Below, one piece after another: positions 33,267 through 41,356 of a stretch of DNA of 41,356 bases. The notes beneath the pieces were generated by a model. The model was not told where the DNA came from. It did not search any database and worked only from the letters and a program-made list of their open reading frames with translations. The stretch comes from an uncultured Prevotellaceae bacterium (GTDB lineage: Bacteria > Bacteroidota > Bacteroidia > Bacteroidales > Bacteroidaceae). How positions within the stretch are numbered: the stretch's first letter is position 1; each line of letters starts with the position of its first letter. The position numbers and the translations under genes were made by a program. The stretch covers positions 1 through 41,356 of the forward strand of contig CADCCB010000026.1 of assembly GCA_902799905.1 (NCBI GenBank), given 5' to 3'.

Positions 33267-33303
33267 GACCCACCCCCTGCCCCTCCCTATAAGGAGGGGA
33301 GTA
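33267..33303. repeat. GC-rich dispersed element between ruvA and sprA
   Basis: GACCCACCCCCTGCCCCTCC then CTATAAGGAGGGGAGTA fills the whole ruvA-sprA gap. Arms CCCCTCC and GGAGGGG form a local hairpin. Its AAGGAGG (33291-33297) lies 7 nt before the sprA ATG, in ribosome-binding-site position, so the element supplies and can mask that site. An inverted copy lies at 33439-33477. Confidence 0.75.
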
Positions 33304-33304
33304 A

Positions 33305-36300
33305 ATGGACAAAAGAAAAAGAATGAAGAAAAGGAATAATATAATAAGGAAAGTGGAGCAGTTTACTTCTTTGCGGAGTATGCTTTTCCTTTTATTCTTC
33401 CTTTTCATCTGGTCTACACAATTGTTTGGACAGGCAACTACTCCCCTCCCTCAGCAGGGAGGGGCTGGGGGTGGGTCTCAAGTCAAGGCCCAGCCCAAGG
33501 CCCTGACGGTGGAGGACGAGACCATACCCGACTCGCTGCTGCATCCGCGCTGGAGGATTCAGAAGACGGCACCCGTGCTGACGGCCGACCTCGATTCGAG
33601 CGCACTGGACCTGCGCATGCCTGACAACGTGAAGGTGCAGCCCGTCTATAACGACTCGCTCGGCGTCTATATCCTTGGCTCGAAGATGGGCGACTCCTAT
33701 TTGAATGCTCCCATCGTGATGACCCCAGAGGAGTATATGAAATGGTCGGAGCGTCGCGCCCGTCTGCAGTTCTTCCGCCAGAAGGATGCTGAGAACGCCA
33801 AGACGAAGGGTAAGGAGAAGTTCGACTTCTCAGACATGAAATTCGATCTCGGACCAGCCGAGAAGATCTTCGGCCCAGGCGGCGTGCGTGTAAAGACGCA
33901 GGGTACGGCCGAACTGAAAGTCGGGGCCACGGTGAAGAGCATCGACAACCCGTCGCTGCCTATTCGTAACCGTAATACGACGGCCTTCGACTTCGACGAG
34001 AAAATCAACCTGAGCGTCAACGGCAAGGTGGGCGACAAGGTGAACATGAACCTGAACTACAACACCGATGCCACCTTCGACTTCGATACCAAGAACCTCA
34101 AGTTGAGGTATGAGGGCAAGGAGGACGAGATCATCAAACTGGTGGAGGCCGGCAACGTGACCTTCCCCTCGAACAACTCACTGGTGCATGGCGCATCGTC
34201 GCTCTTCGGCGTCAGGACCGACATGCAGTTCGGCAAGTTGAAACTGCAGACCGTCCTCTCGCAGAAGAAGTCGACATCGAAGAGCGTCTCGTCGAAAGGC
34301 GGCACGCAGACCACTCCCTTCGAGATCGATGTGGCCGACTATGAGGAGAACCGCCACTTCTTCCTCTCGCACTATTTCCGTGAGTGCTACGACAAGGCCA
34401 TGCAGACCCTGCCCAACCTGACGACAGGCATCAAGATCAACCGTGTGGAAATCTGGGTGACCAACAAGTCGGGCTCGACCTCCAACTCACGCAATATCGT
34501 GGCTTTCGGCGAGATGGGCGAGAACTCCTATATCGTCAACAAGAACTGGCAGGCCACGGGCATGTCTGTTCCCAGCAACCAGGCCAACACGCTCTATTCT
34601 ACAATCGTCGCCAATATCGACTCGGCCTCTCGAGGCATCGACCAGGTGACTGCTAAACTTGAGGGTATCAGTTATATCACGGGCGGCGTTGACTATGAGA
34701 AACTGGCCAGCGCCCGTCTGCTGACATCCAGCGAATATACCGTCAACGAGGCTCTGGGCTATGTGACGCTGAAGACAGGATTGCAGACCGACCAGGTGCT
34801 GGCTGTAGCCTTTGAATACACTTATGGCGGACAGACCTATCAGGTGGGTGAGTTCTCTACCGATATCACCCAGGCTGGCAAGTGTCTCTTCGTGAAATCG
34901 CTGAAGAACACGTCGAACAACCCCACGCAGGCCAACTGGCGCCTGATGATGAAAAACGTGTATTATCTGGCATCGACGGTCGAGAAGGAACGCTTCAAAC
35001 TCGACATCAAGTACCAGAGTGATACCACGGGTACCTATCTCACCTATCTGCCAGAAGAGTCGCTGAAGTCGACCACGCTTTTGAGGGTGATGGGCCTCGA
35101 CCGTCTGGATGCCAACATGAAGCCACATGCCAACGGACAGTTCGACTTCGTACAGGGCTATACCGTCAGCAACGGTCGTGTGTTCCTGCCGTCAGCCGAG
35201 CCCTTTGGCGCCTACCTCCGTTCCTATCTCGAGCAGAAGGGTATGGGGGCGCTGGCCGACAAGTATTGTTTCGACCAACTCTACGATTCGACCAAGACGG
35301 TGGCCAAGCAGATAGCCGAAAAGGACAAGTTCATCTTGGCCGGACAGTATAAGGGCACGAGTGCCAATGTCATCTCGCTGGGTGCCGTGGGCTATGTGCC
35401 ACAGGGCTCTGTGGTGGTCACCGCTGGTGGCGTCACCCTACAGGAGGGTACTGACTACTCCGTGGACTATTCGGCTGGCGAGGTGACCATCCTCAACCAG
35501 AGCATCATCGATGCAGGCACCAATGTCAGCGTGTCGTTGGAGGACAACAACAACTATGGCATGCAGCGCAAGACGATGCTCGGCATGAACTGGCAGTACG
35601 ACTTCACCAAGAACTTCTCGCTGGGCGGTACCATCCTCCACCTCTCCGAACAGCCCATGACCACGAAGGTGAATATGGGTGAAGAACCACTGAACAACAC
35701 GCTGTGGGGACTGAACATCAACTGGAAACAGGAGTCGCAATGGCTGACCAATATGCTCAACAAACTGCCCCTGCTACATTGTACCCAGCCCTCGCAGATC
35801 TCCTTCACGGGTGAGTTTGCCCACCTCATAGCCGGCAAAGCCAGTGGCGTTCAGGACAACGCTTCCTATATTGACGACTTCGAGAGTGCCAAGGATCTCT
35901 ATTCCGTAGGCGATCCCAAAGCCTGGGTGCTCTCCAGCGTGCCCACCATGTTCCCCAACTACAACGACAAGACATCGGTGAGCAGCGGCTATGGACGCGC
36001 CCTGCTGGCTTGGTACAATGTCGACCCTATCTTTACACGTCGCAGCAGCAGTCTGACACCAGCCCATATCAAGAGCGACCTGGAACAACTCTCCAACCAC
36101 TATGTGCGCGAGGTCTACGTCAGGGAACTATATCCCAACCGCGACCAGTCGACCTACAACGGTGCCGTGTCCACGCTGTCTGTGCTCAACCTGGCCTATT
36201 ATCCTCAGGAGCGCGGCCCTTACAACCTGACTACCGACTTCAATGCTGACGGTACGCTGAGGAACCCTGCCTCGAAGTGGGGTGGCATGATGCGCCGTCT

Positions 36301-39300
36301 GGAGACCACCGATTTCGAGCAGGCCAACATCGAGTATGTGGAGTTCTGGTTGCTCGACCCCTTCATCTATACCCGTAAGGAGGGCACGGCCAGTCAGCAT
36401 AGCGGCGAACTGTACATCAACCTGGGCGAGGTCTCTGAGGATGTACTGTGCGATGGCAAGAAGTTCTACGAGAGTGGTATGCCTGTCGATGGCACCTCCA
36501 AGTTCGAGACTACCCATTGGGGTAAGATACCCATTCAGGCCACCCAGACCTATGCCTTCGCCACCACCAGCGGCTCGCGCGAGTTGCAGGACGTGGGTCT
36601 GAACGGTCTGACTGACGAGGAGGAGCGCTCCTATAATGCCTATGCACAGTGGCTCAGCAACGTCAGCACCATTGTGAGCAACGACTCGCTGCTTCAGGCC
36701 TGGAACAACGACCCTGCAGGCGATGACTACCACTACTTCCGTGGCTCTGACTTCGACCAGCAGCAGACCAGCATCATGGACCGCTATAAGCGCTTCAACA
36801 ACCCCCAGGGCAACTCGCCCGCTAACGACAACCAGACAGAGGGCTACGACACTTCCTATAAGACAGGACCTGACGTGGAAGACATCAACCAGGACTATAC
36901 CCTCAACGAGTATGAGCGCTACTACCAGTACCGCATTCCCATCAGCGATGACGAACTGCAGGCTTACAACAACGGCATGAAGTCGGAGAAATCCTTTATC
37001 GTTGACCATCGTGACTACAACGCCAAACTGCGTAATGGCGACTCTGCCACCGTGCGCTGGTATCAGTACCGCATACCGCTGGCCGAGTTCAACTCCAAGG
37101 TGGGCTCCATCAACGACTTCACGTCCATCCGCTTCATGCGTATGTTCCTCACTGGCTTCCAGCAGCCCATCGTGCTCCGCTTTGGTTCGCTCGACCTGGT
37201 GCGAGGCACATGGCGCCAGTATAAGCAGAGCCTTCAGACCTCTTCGGCTGAGACGGGAACGATGGCGGTCAGCGCCGTCAATGTGGAGGAGAACACGGAG
37301 CGTCAGCCTGTGGCCTACGTCCTTCCTCCTGGCATCACCCGCGTCAGCGACCCTGGCCAGCCTCAGTTGACTGAGGAGAACGAGCAGGCACTCTGTCTGA
37401 TGGTGAGGAACCTGTCTCAGAACGAGTCGAAGGCTGTCTATAAGAACACGAACCTCGACCTGCGACAGTATCGCCGGCTGCAGATGTTCGTACATGCCAA
37501 CCACCTTGTGCCCAACAGCACACAACTCGAGGACAACCAGTTGGCTGTCTTCATCCGCCTGGGCTCTGACTATAAGAGCAACTACTACGAATATCTCATC
37601 CCGCTGAAGGTCACACCGCAGGGCAACTATCGTTGGAACGTGCCTTCCGACCGCCCCTTGGTATGGCCTCAGGAGAATATGCTCGACATCGACCTGAGTG
37701 TCTTCACCAGTATCAAGAAAGCCCGTAACATGGCTCGTGCCGACGGTACTGCCGACTTCAACCGCCTCTATTCAGGCTACGACCCTGATAAGCCCAACAA
37801 TAAGGTGTCGGTCATTGGTAATCCCTCTCTGGGCGAGGTCAAGACGATGATTATCGGCGTGCGCAACCTGACGGGGTCGCCTAAGTCGGGCGAGGTGTGG
37901 GTCAACGAGTTGCGACTGGAGGAACCCAACAACGAGGGCGGCTGGGCTGCTTCTGGCACGATGAACATACAACTCAGCGACTTGGGAAGCGTCAACCTGA
38001 CGGGCCGCTATATGTCCTCGGGCTTTGGCGGACTGGAAGAGAACGTGATGCAACGCTCTACTGACAACCAGTCGGCCTATAGCGTGACGGCCAATGTCGA
38101 ACTGGGCAAGTTCTTCCCTGACAAGGTGAAGGTGTCGGCCCCACTCTACTACTCTTATTCGAAGGAGGTGGTCAGTCCGAAGTACAACCCGCTCGACACG
38201 GATATGCTGCTCGACGATGCCCTCGATGCTGCCGTCGACAGCCGTGAGCGCGACTCCATCGAGAGCATCGCCCTCACCAAGCGTATATCGCGCAACTTCT
38301 CCATCTCCAACGCCAGGGTCGACGTCAAGAACAAGCGTCACCCGATGCCTTACGACCCTGCTAACTTCTCGTTCTCCTATAGCCATTCGCACAACCGTTC
38401 CTCAGGCGAGACGACGGTCTACGACAAGGAAGACCGCTGGCGTGGAGCCCTCAATTACTCCTACTCGCCAGTCTATAAGACCTGGGAGCCGTTCAAGAAC
38501 TCGAAGTCGAAGTCCAAGTGGATGCAGTTCCCCAAGGCCCTTGGCTTCAACTACCTGCCTCAGAACATCTCCTTCAATACTGAGATCACCCGTTTCTACA
38601 GCGAACTGCAGGAGCGCGACCTGGAGAATACTGAGAACCCCAACCTGCCCCTCACGTTCAGCCAGCAGTTCCTCTGGAACCGTGAGTTCCAACTGCGCTG
38701 GGACTTCACCAAGAACCTGCACATGAGTTTCCAGTCGGCCACCCACGCCCAGATCGAGGAGCCCTATACCCCCGTCAACGAGGATCTCTATCCTGACCGC
38801 TATACGGCATGGAAGGATTCCGTCTGGAACAGCATTCGCCACATGGGTACGCCGCTCGACTATCAGCAGTCGTTCACGGCCAGTTACCAGGTGCCGCTCG
38901 ACAAGTTGCCCCTCTTCGACTGGCTGAAGGCCGACGGCAACTACTCGGCTACCTACTCGTGGCTGCGAGGCACGGAACTCGACGACGGCACGTCGCTGGG
39001 CAACACCATCAACAACAACCGCAACGTCAACATCAACAGCACCCTCAACCTTGAGACCCTCTACAACCACGTGCCTTTCCTGAAGAAGGCCAACGAGCGC
39101 TTCAAGAAGCAGCCGCAGCCAAAGGCCCAAAAGAAAAAGACCAACGCTGGGAAAGACGCCAAAAGCGTGCCCAGCGGTTCACCCGCTGGGAAAGACGGGA
39201 AGGACTCCAAGGACGAAAAGGAACTCCCCAAGAACAAGAACACCTTCCAGAAGGAGATCACCCTTCTGCCTGATTCTGCCATCGAGGTGCAGCATGGCAA

Positions 39301-40921
39301 GAAGTCGAAGCGCCTGATGGTCTCTGCCCGCAATAAGGACGGCCGACAGGTACAAGTGAAATGGAAGGTCGTCGATGAGAACAAGATCAAGGTCTATGGT
39401 ACTGACACCCTTCAGATCAAACTCTCCGTCACCCCCAAGCAGCCCCTCGACCAGCAGTGGTGGTACAACCCTGCCCAGCAGGTGGCCCGCTTCCTGATGA
39501 TGGTGCGCAATGTCAACATCAGTTATCGCAACCAGTATGCCATGACCCTGCCTGGCTTCATGCCTAACGTCGGCGATGTCTTCGGACAGCGCACGGGTAG
39601 TGTGATGTCGCCTGGCCTCGACTTCGCCTTCGGACTGACGGGCGATAGTTATATTGACAAGGCAAAGGAACAGGGATGGCTGCTCAACAACGATAACGTG
39701 GCAACGCCAGCCACCACATCGTCGATGGAGGACTTGCAGATACGTGCCACCCTCGAGCCCCTGCGCGACCTGAAGATCGACCTCTCGGCCACCCGCACCT
39801 CCAATCGTGCGCGAAGCGTACAGTATATGTACACGGGCTCGCCAACCACCTATAGCGGCTCGTTCAACATGACCACCATCTCCATCGGTAGTGCCCTTGA
39901 AGGCATGGGCGATGCCAGCAACGGCTACCAATCGACCACCTTCGACCGCTTCTGCGCCAGCATCCCCGCCTTCCGCGACCGCGTGCAGGCCCAGTATCCT
40001 GAAGGTGGTAGCGTGCAAAGCGGTTTGCCCGCTTCGACCAACGCCGTCGATCCCTATAGCGCCGATGTGCTGGTTCCTGCCTTCCTCGATGCCTATACCG
40101 TAGGAGCAGGTGGCTCGCTCGACATCTTCCCCACCCTCACACGCCTCCTTCCCAACTGGACCGTGCGCTATGCCGGACTCTCCAAACTGCCCTGGCTGCG
40201 CGACCACTTCAAGAGCGTCAACATCAACCACGCCTACAAGAGCATCTACTCCGTCGGTTCCTACGCCTCCTACAGTTCGTGGATCGAGTATATGGGCGAC
40301 CTCGGCTATGTGCAGGCTGCCGATGGCAGTTACACCCCCTCGTCGCGCTACAACATCTCCACGGTCAGCATCAACGAGGCCTTCTCGCCCCTGCTCGGCA
40401 TCGACATGACCTTCAACAACAACCTCACCTGCAAGTTCGAGTATCGCACCACCCGTGTGCTCAACCTCTCCATGACCAGCGTGCAGATCAACGAGTCGCA
40501 GTCGAAGGACTGGGTCATCGGCCTGGGCTACAAGATCAACGACTTCAAACTCTTCGGAGTGGGTAGCAGCCGCAAGGTGAAGGGCAGCAAGGGCAAGAAG
40601 AACGACGACCAGAAGAACAAGCAGCAGACCACCACCAGCACCAAGGGCAAGGGCGTGAACCACGACCTGAACACCCGCCTCGACGTCTCGTTCCGTCGTC
40701 AGGCCGCCATCACGCGCGACATCGCATCAGGCGTCTCCTCGGCCTCCAGCGGCAACTCGGCCTTGAAGATCTCCCTACAGGCTGACTACACCCTCTCCCG
40801 TCTGCTTACCCTCACGGCCTACTACGACCGTCAGACCAACACCCCTCTGCTCTCCAGCAGCAGTTATCCCACCACCACCCAGGACTTCGGCGTCAGCGTG
40901 AAGTTCTCGCTTACCAGGTAA
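33305..40921 (+). CDS. sprA: SprA/Sov, outer-membrane translocon of the type IX secretion system
   Basis: SprA (Sov in Porphyromonas) is the giant 36-strand beta-barrel through which T9SS cargo crosses the outer membrane of Bacteroidetes. This 2538-residue protein has a signal peptide ending TQLFGQ. Recognisable SprA regions include FDFSDMKFDLGPAEKIFGPG and VRVKTQGTAELKVGATVKS near 175-215, YASYSSWIEYMG, and the closing barrel strands QADYTLSRLLTLTAYYDRQT. Residues ~45-58 (TTPLPQQGGAGGGS) are encoded by an inverted GC-rich repeat. A Lys-rich low-complexity stretch (~1935-1985) contains hairpin H5, and hairpin H6 lies near 2238. ATG at 33323 is an alternative start. Confidence 0.95.
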   Translation: MDKRKRMKKRNNIIRKVEQFTSLRSMLFLLFFLFIWSTQLFGQATTPLPQQGGAGGGSQVKAQPKALTVEDETIPDSLLHPRWRIQKTAPVLTADLDSSALDLRMPDNVKVQPVYNDSLGVYILGSKMGDSYLNAPIVMTPEEYMKWSERRARLQFFRQKDAENAKTKGKEKFDFSDMKFDLGPAEKIFGPGGVRVKTQGTAELKVGATVKSIDNPSLPIRNRNTTAFDFDEKINLSVNGKVGDKVNMNLNYNTDATFDFDTKNLKLRYEGKEDEIIKLVEAGNVTFPSNNSLVHGASSLFGVRTDMQFGKLKLQTVLSQKKSTSKSVSSKGGTQTTPFEIDVADYEENRHFFLSHYFRECYDKAMQTLPNLTTGIKINRVEIWVTNKSGSTSNSRNIVAFGEMGENSYIVNKNWQATGMSVPSNQANTLYSTIVANIDSASRGIDQVTAKLEGISYITGGVDYEKLASARLLTSSEYTVNEALGYVTLKTGLQTDQVLAVAFEYTYGGQTYQVGEFSTDITQAGKCLFVKSLKNTSNNPTQANWRLMMKNVYYLASTVEKERFKLDIKYQSDTTGTYLTYLPEESLKSTTLLRVMGLDRLDANMKPHANGQFDFVQGYTVSNGRVFLPSAEPFGAYLRSYLEQKGMGALADKYCFDQLYDSTKTVAKQIAEKDKFILAGQYKGTSANVISLGAVGYVPQGSVVVTAGGVTLQEGTDYSVDYSAGEVTILNQSIIDAGTNVSVSLEDNNNYGMQRKTMLGMNWQYDFTKNFSLGGTILHLSEQPMTTKVNMGEEPLNNTLWGLNINWKQESQWLTNMLNKLPLLHCTQPSQISFTGEFAHLIAGKASGVQDNASYIDDFESAKDLYSVGDPKAWVLSSVPTMFPNYNDKTSVSSGYGRALLAWYNVDPIFTRRSSSLTPAHIKSDLEQLSNHYVREVYVRELYPNRDQSTYNGAVSTLSVLNLAYYPQERGPYNLTTDFNADGTLRNPASKWGGMMRRLETTDFEQANIEYVEFWLLDPFIYTRKEGTASQHSGELYINLGEVSEDVLCDGKKFYESGMPVDGTSKFETTHWGKIPIQATQTYAFATTSGSRELQDVGLNGLTDEEERSYNAYAQWLSNVSTIVSNDSLLQAWNNDPAGDDYHYFRGSDFDQQQTSIMDRYKRFNNPQGNSPANDNQTEGYDTSYKTGPDVEDINQDYTLNEYERYYQYRIPISDDELQAYNNGMKSEKSFIVDHRDYNAKLRNGDSATVRWYQYRIPLAEFNSKVGSINDFTSIRFMRMFLTGFQQPIVLRFGSLDLVRGTWRQYKQSLQTSSAETGTMAVSAVNVEENTERQPVAYVLPPGITRVSDPGQPQLTEENEQALCLMVRNLSQNESKAVYKNTNLDLRQYRRLQMFVHANHLVPNSTQLEDNQLAVFIRLGSDYKSNYYEYLIPLKVTPQGNYRWNVPSDRPLVWPQENMLDIDLSVFTSIKKARNMARADGTADFNRLYSGYDPDKPNNKVSVIGNPSLGEVKTMIIGVRNLTGSPKSGEVWVNELRLEEPNNEGGWAASGTMNIQLSDLGSVNLTGRYMSSGFGGLEENVMQRSTDNQSAYSVTANVELGKFFPDKVKVSAPLYYSYSKEVVSPKYNPLDTDMLLDDALDAAVDSRERDSIESIALTKRISRNFSISNARVDVKNKRHPMPYDPANFSFSYSHSHNRSSGETTVYDKEDRWRGALNYSYSPVYKTWEPFKNSKSKSKWMQFPKALGFNYLPQNISFNTEITRFYSELQERDLENTENPNLPLTFSQQFLWNREFQLRWDFTKNLHMSFQSATHAQIEEPYTPVNEDLYPDRYTAWKDSVWNSIRHMGTPLDYQQSFTASYQVPLDKLPLFDWLKADGNYSATYSWLRGTELDDGTSLGNTINNNRNVNINSTLNLETLYNHVPFLKKANERFKKQPQPKAQKKKTNAGKDAKSVPSGSPAGKDGKDSKDEKELPKNKNTFQKEITLLPDSAIEVQHGKKSKRLMVSARNKDGRQVQVKWKVVDENKIKVYGTDTLQIKLSVTPKQPLDQQWWYNPAQQVARFLMMVRNVNISYRNQYAMTLPGFMPNVGDVFGQRTGSVMSPGLDFAFGLTGDSYIDKAKEQGWLLNNDNVATPATTSSMEDLQIRATLEPLRDLKIDLSATRTSNRARSVQYMYTGSPTTYSGSFNMTTISIGSALEGMGDASNGYQSTTFDRFCASIPAFRDRVQAQYPEGGSVQSGLPASTNAVDPYSADVLVPAFLDAYTVGAGGSLDIFPTLTRLLPNWTVRYAGLSKLPWLRDHFKSVNINHAYKSIYSVGSYASYSSWIEYMGDLGYVQAADGSYTPSSRYNISTVSINEAFSPLLGIDMTFNNNLTCKFEYRTTRVLNLSMTSVQINESQSKDWVIGLGYKINDFKLFGVGSSRKVKGSKGKKNDDQKNKQQTTTSTKGKGVNHDLNTRLDVSFRRQAAITRDIASGVSSASSGNSALKISLQADYTLSRLLTLTAYYDRQTNTPLLSSSSYPTTTQDFGVSVKFSLTR
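33439..33477. repeat. GC-rich dispersed element, inverted copy inside sprA
   Basis: TACTCCCCTCCCTCAGCAGG followed by GAGGGGCTGGGGGTGGGTC is the reverse complement, at about 31 of 39 positions, of 33267-33303. It is read as TPLPQQGGAGGG just after the signal peptide. Confidence 0.75.
39170..39190 (+). repeat. Coding hairpin repeat H5 (sprA)
   Basis: Arms CCCAGCGG and CCGCTGGG form a perfect 8-bp stem with loop TTCAC, preceded by GCGTG. It is read PSGSPAG. GCTGGGAAAGACG occurs both 38 bp upstream and across the right arm. Confidence 0.7.
40018..40034 (+). repeat. Coding hairpin repeat H6 (sprA)
   Basis: Arms AAGCGG and CCGCTT flank loop TTTGC, preceded by GCGTGC as in H5. It is read SGLPAS. 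Confidence 0.6.
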
Positions 40922-40929
40922 ACTATTTG

Positions 40930-40979
40930 GGTTATTGGTTATAGGTTATTGGTTATTGAATGGTTATTGGTTATTGAAT
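40930..40979. repeat. 18-bp tandem repeat after sprA
   Basis: GGTTATTGGTTATTGAAT occurs twice in tandem (40944-40961, 40962-40979) with a partial copy before it (40930-40942). It begins 9 bp after the sprA stop. No hairpin terminator is visible. Confidence 0.8.
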
Positions 40980-41053
40980 TTTGGGGTGGATAGTGGCTGG
41001 AGGATAGACCTGCGCGCTTGATACTAAACTCTTACTCTCACTTTTCCGTTTTT

Positions 41054-41061
41054 TAATTTTG
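41054..41061 (+). promoter_or_regulatory. Possible -7 element upstream of repeat copy B
   Basis: TAATTTTG matches TAnnTTTG, but no TTTG lies at the right upstream distance and the only frame downstream (from 41100) runs through the dispersed repeat. It may be chance. Confidence 0.25.
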
Positions 41062-41107
41062 TACTTTTCTTGGTTCTTAGATCCTTTTGTTAATGACTTA
41101 TGGTTTT

Positions 41108-41276
41108 GAGGGCGGTAGCAAATTTTTCACTATTCACTTTTCACTATTCCCTTCCGAACGTCTCGCAAGAGTCGTTCGAATATCTCCTATGGGGGGTAAG
41201 GAAGCATTCCCTCGACTGTTGCAAAGCATCCGGATGGGTCGTAGGAGGCATTCGGACGACCCGTCCGAGGCATTCC
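41108..41276. repeat. Dispersed repeat copy B (downstream of sprA)
   Basis: It starts GAGGGCGGTAGCAAATTTTT and ends CCGTCCGAGGCATTCC, matching copy A at 24523-24711. The hairpin at the centre is weaker than in A (TCCTAT with the following GTAAGGA), while the TCGGACG/CGTCCGA stem is kept with changed loop bases. Confidence 0.75.
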
Positions 41277-41304
41277 GATGGGAAACGAAAGTGATGGTGA
41301 TCGA

Positions 41305-41335
41305 TTAAGAAACGAAGGCGTTTTTAAGAAACGAA
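41305..41335. repeat. 12-bp direct repeat at window end
   Basis: TTAAGAAACGAA occurs at 41305-41316 and 41324-41335, a 19-bp period. Nothing else is recognisable in the last 80 bases. Confidence 0.6.
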
Positions 41336-41356
41336 TTTGCCTAATTATATCTAATT

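Noticed and set aside
33304-33438. Phase-variable invertible segment at the sprA start
   Set aside because: The flanking inverted repeats are long enough, but inversion would destroy the start codon context, no recombinase is nearby, and the repeat is a dispersed family; kept only as an RNA-structure idea.
36128-40663. Long minus-strand frames opposite sprA
   Set aside because: They are shadows in GC-rich coding sequence; the SprA reading is unambiguous.

Overview
The window looks like chromosome from a Bacteroidales bacterium, most likely a Prevotella-type (Prevotellaceae) organism. The evidence is the recurring Bacteroidetes promoter signature (TAnnTTTG, several with TTTG 19 bp upstream), a T9SS outer-membrane translocon gene (sprA), a C10 protease with Bacteroidetes-style C-terminal tail, DUF1573 proteins, a DUF4369/TlpA-type thioredoxin, and meso-diaminopimelate dehydrogenase. 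I see no rRNA, tRNA, CRISPR array, transposase or phage gene.

Layout. 1-623: AT-rich, gene-free, with a tandem pair of ~98-bp stem-loop repeats. 624-4616 (+): a large secreted TPR protein and a MeaB-type G-protein chaperone. 4617-11287 (-): an alpha-2-macroglobulin-like giant and a secreted DUF1573 protein, probably one operon. 11501-14041 (+): clpB with a sigma-54-like promoter and a strong terminator hairpin. 14223-18515 (-): aldA-lutA-lutB-lutC, an apparent lactaldehyde-to-pyruvate operon. 18677-23383 (+): a 1568-residue C10 cysteine protease with duplicated EF-hand/LRR/trefoil-like modules and a T9SS-like tail. 23376-24449 (-): mutY. 24975-28491 (+): a DUF1573-GH3-PA14 glycosidase and a GNAT acetyltransferase. 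28501-29601 (-): a TlpA-like thioredoxin gene split by one in-frame stop. 29831-31584 (+): a small unknown gene and a GH28 pectinase. 31612-32511 (-): ddh. 32640-40921 (+): ruvA and sprA. 40922-41356: a repeat-filled tail.

How the genes fit together. GH28 (pectin) and GH3 (xylan/arabinan-type) glycosidases release plant sugars. Fucose and rhamnose catabolism yields lactaldehyde, which AldA plus LutABC can take to pyruvate. The C10 protease is a plausible client of the T9SS pore encoded by sprA. The remaining genes (clpB, mutY, ruvA, ddh, MeaB) are housekeeping.

The most unusual signal is at the DNA level. Several short palindromic or low-complexity repeat families sit inside protein-coding genes without breaking the frame (clpB twice, sprA three times, mutY twice, the GH3 gene, the GNAT gene, ruvA, the alpha-2-macroglobulin gene), and some also occur between genes. 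Two families are read in different frames in different genes, which suggests repeats that spread as DNA and are tolerated as peptide loops, reminiscent of Rickettsia palindromic elements. Other notable points are an orphan promoter plus hairpin that may encode a small RNA beside clpB, inverted repeats bracketing the sprA start codon, a shortened ClpB D2 domain, and an alpha-2-macroglobulin without a canonical thioester.
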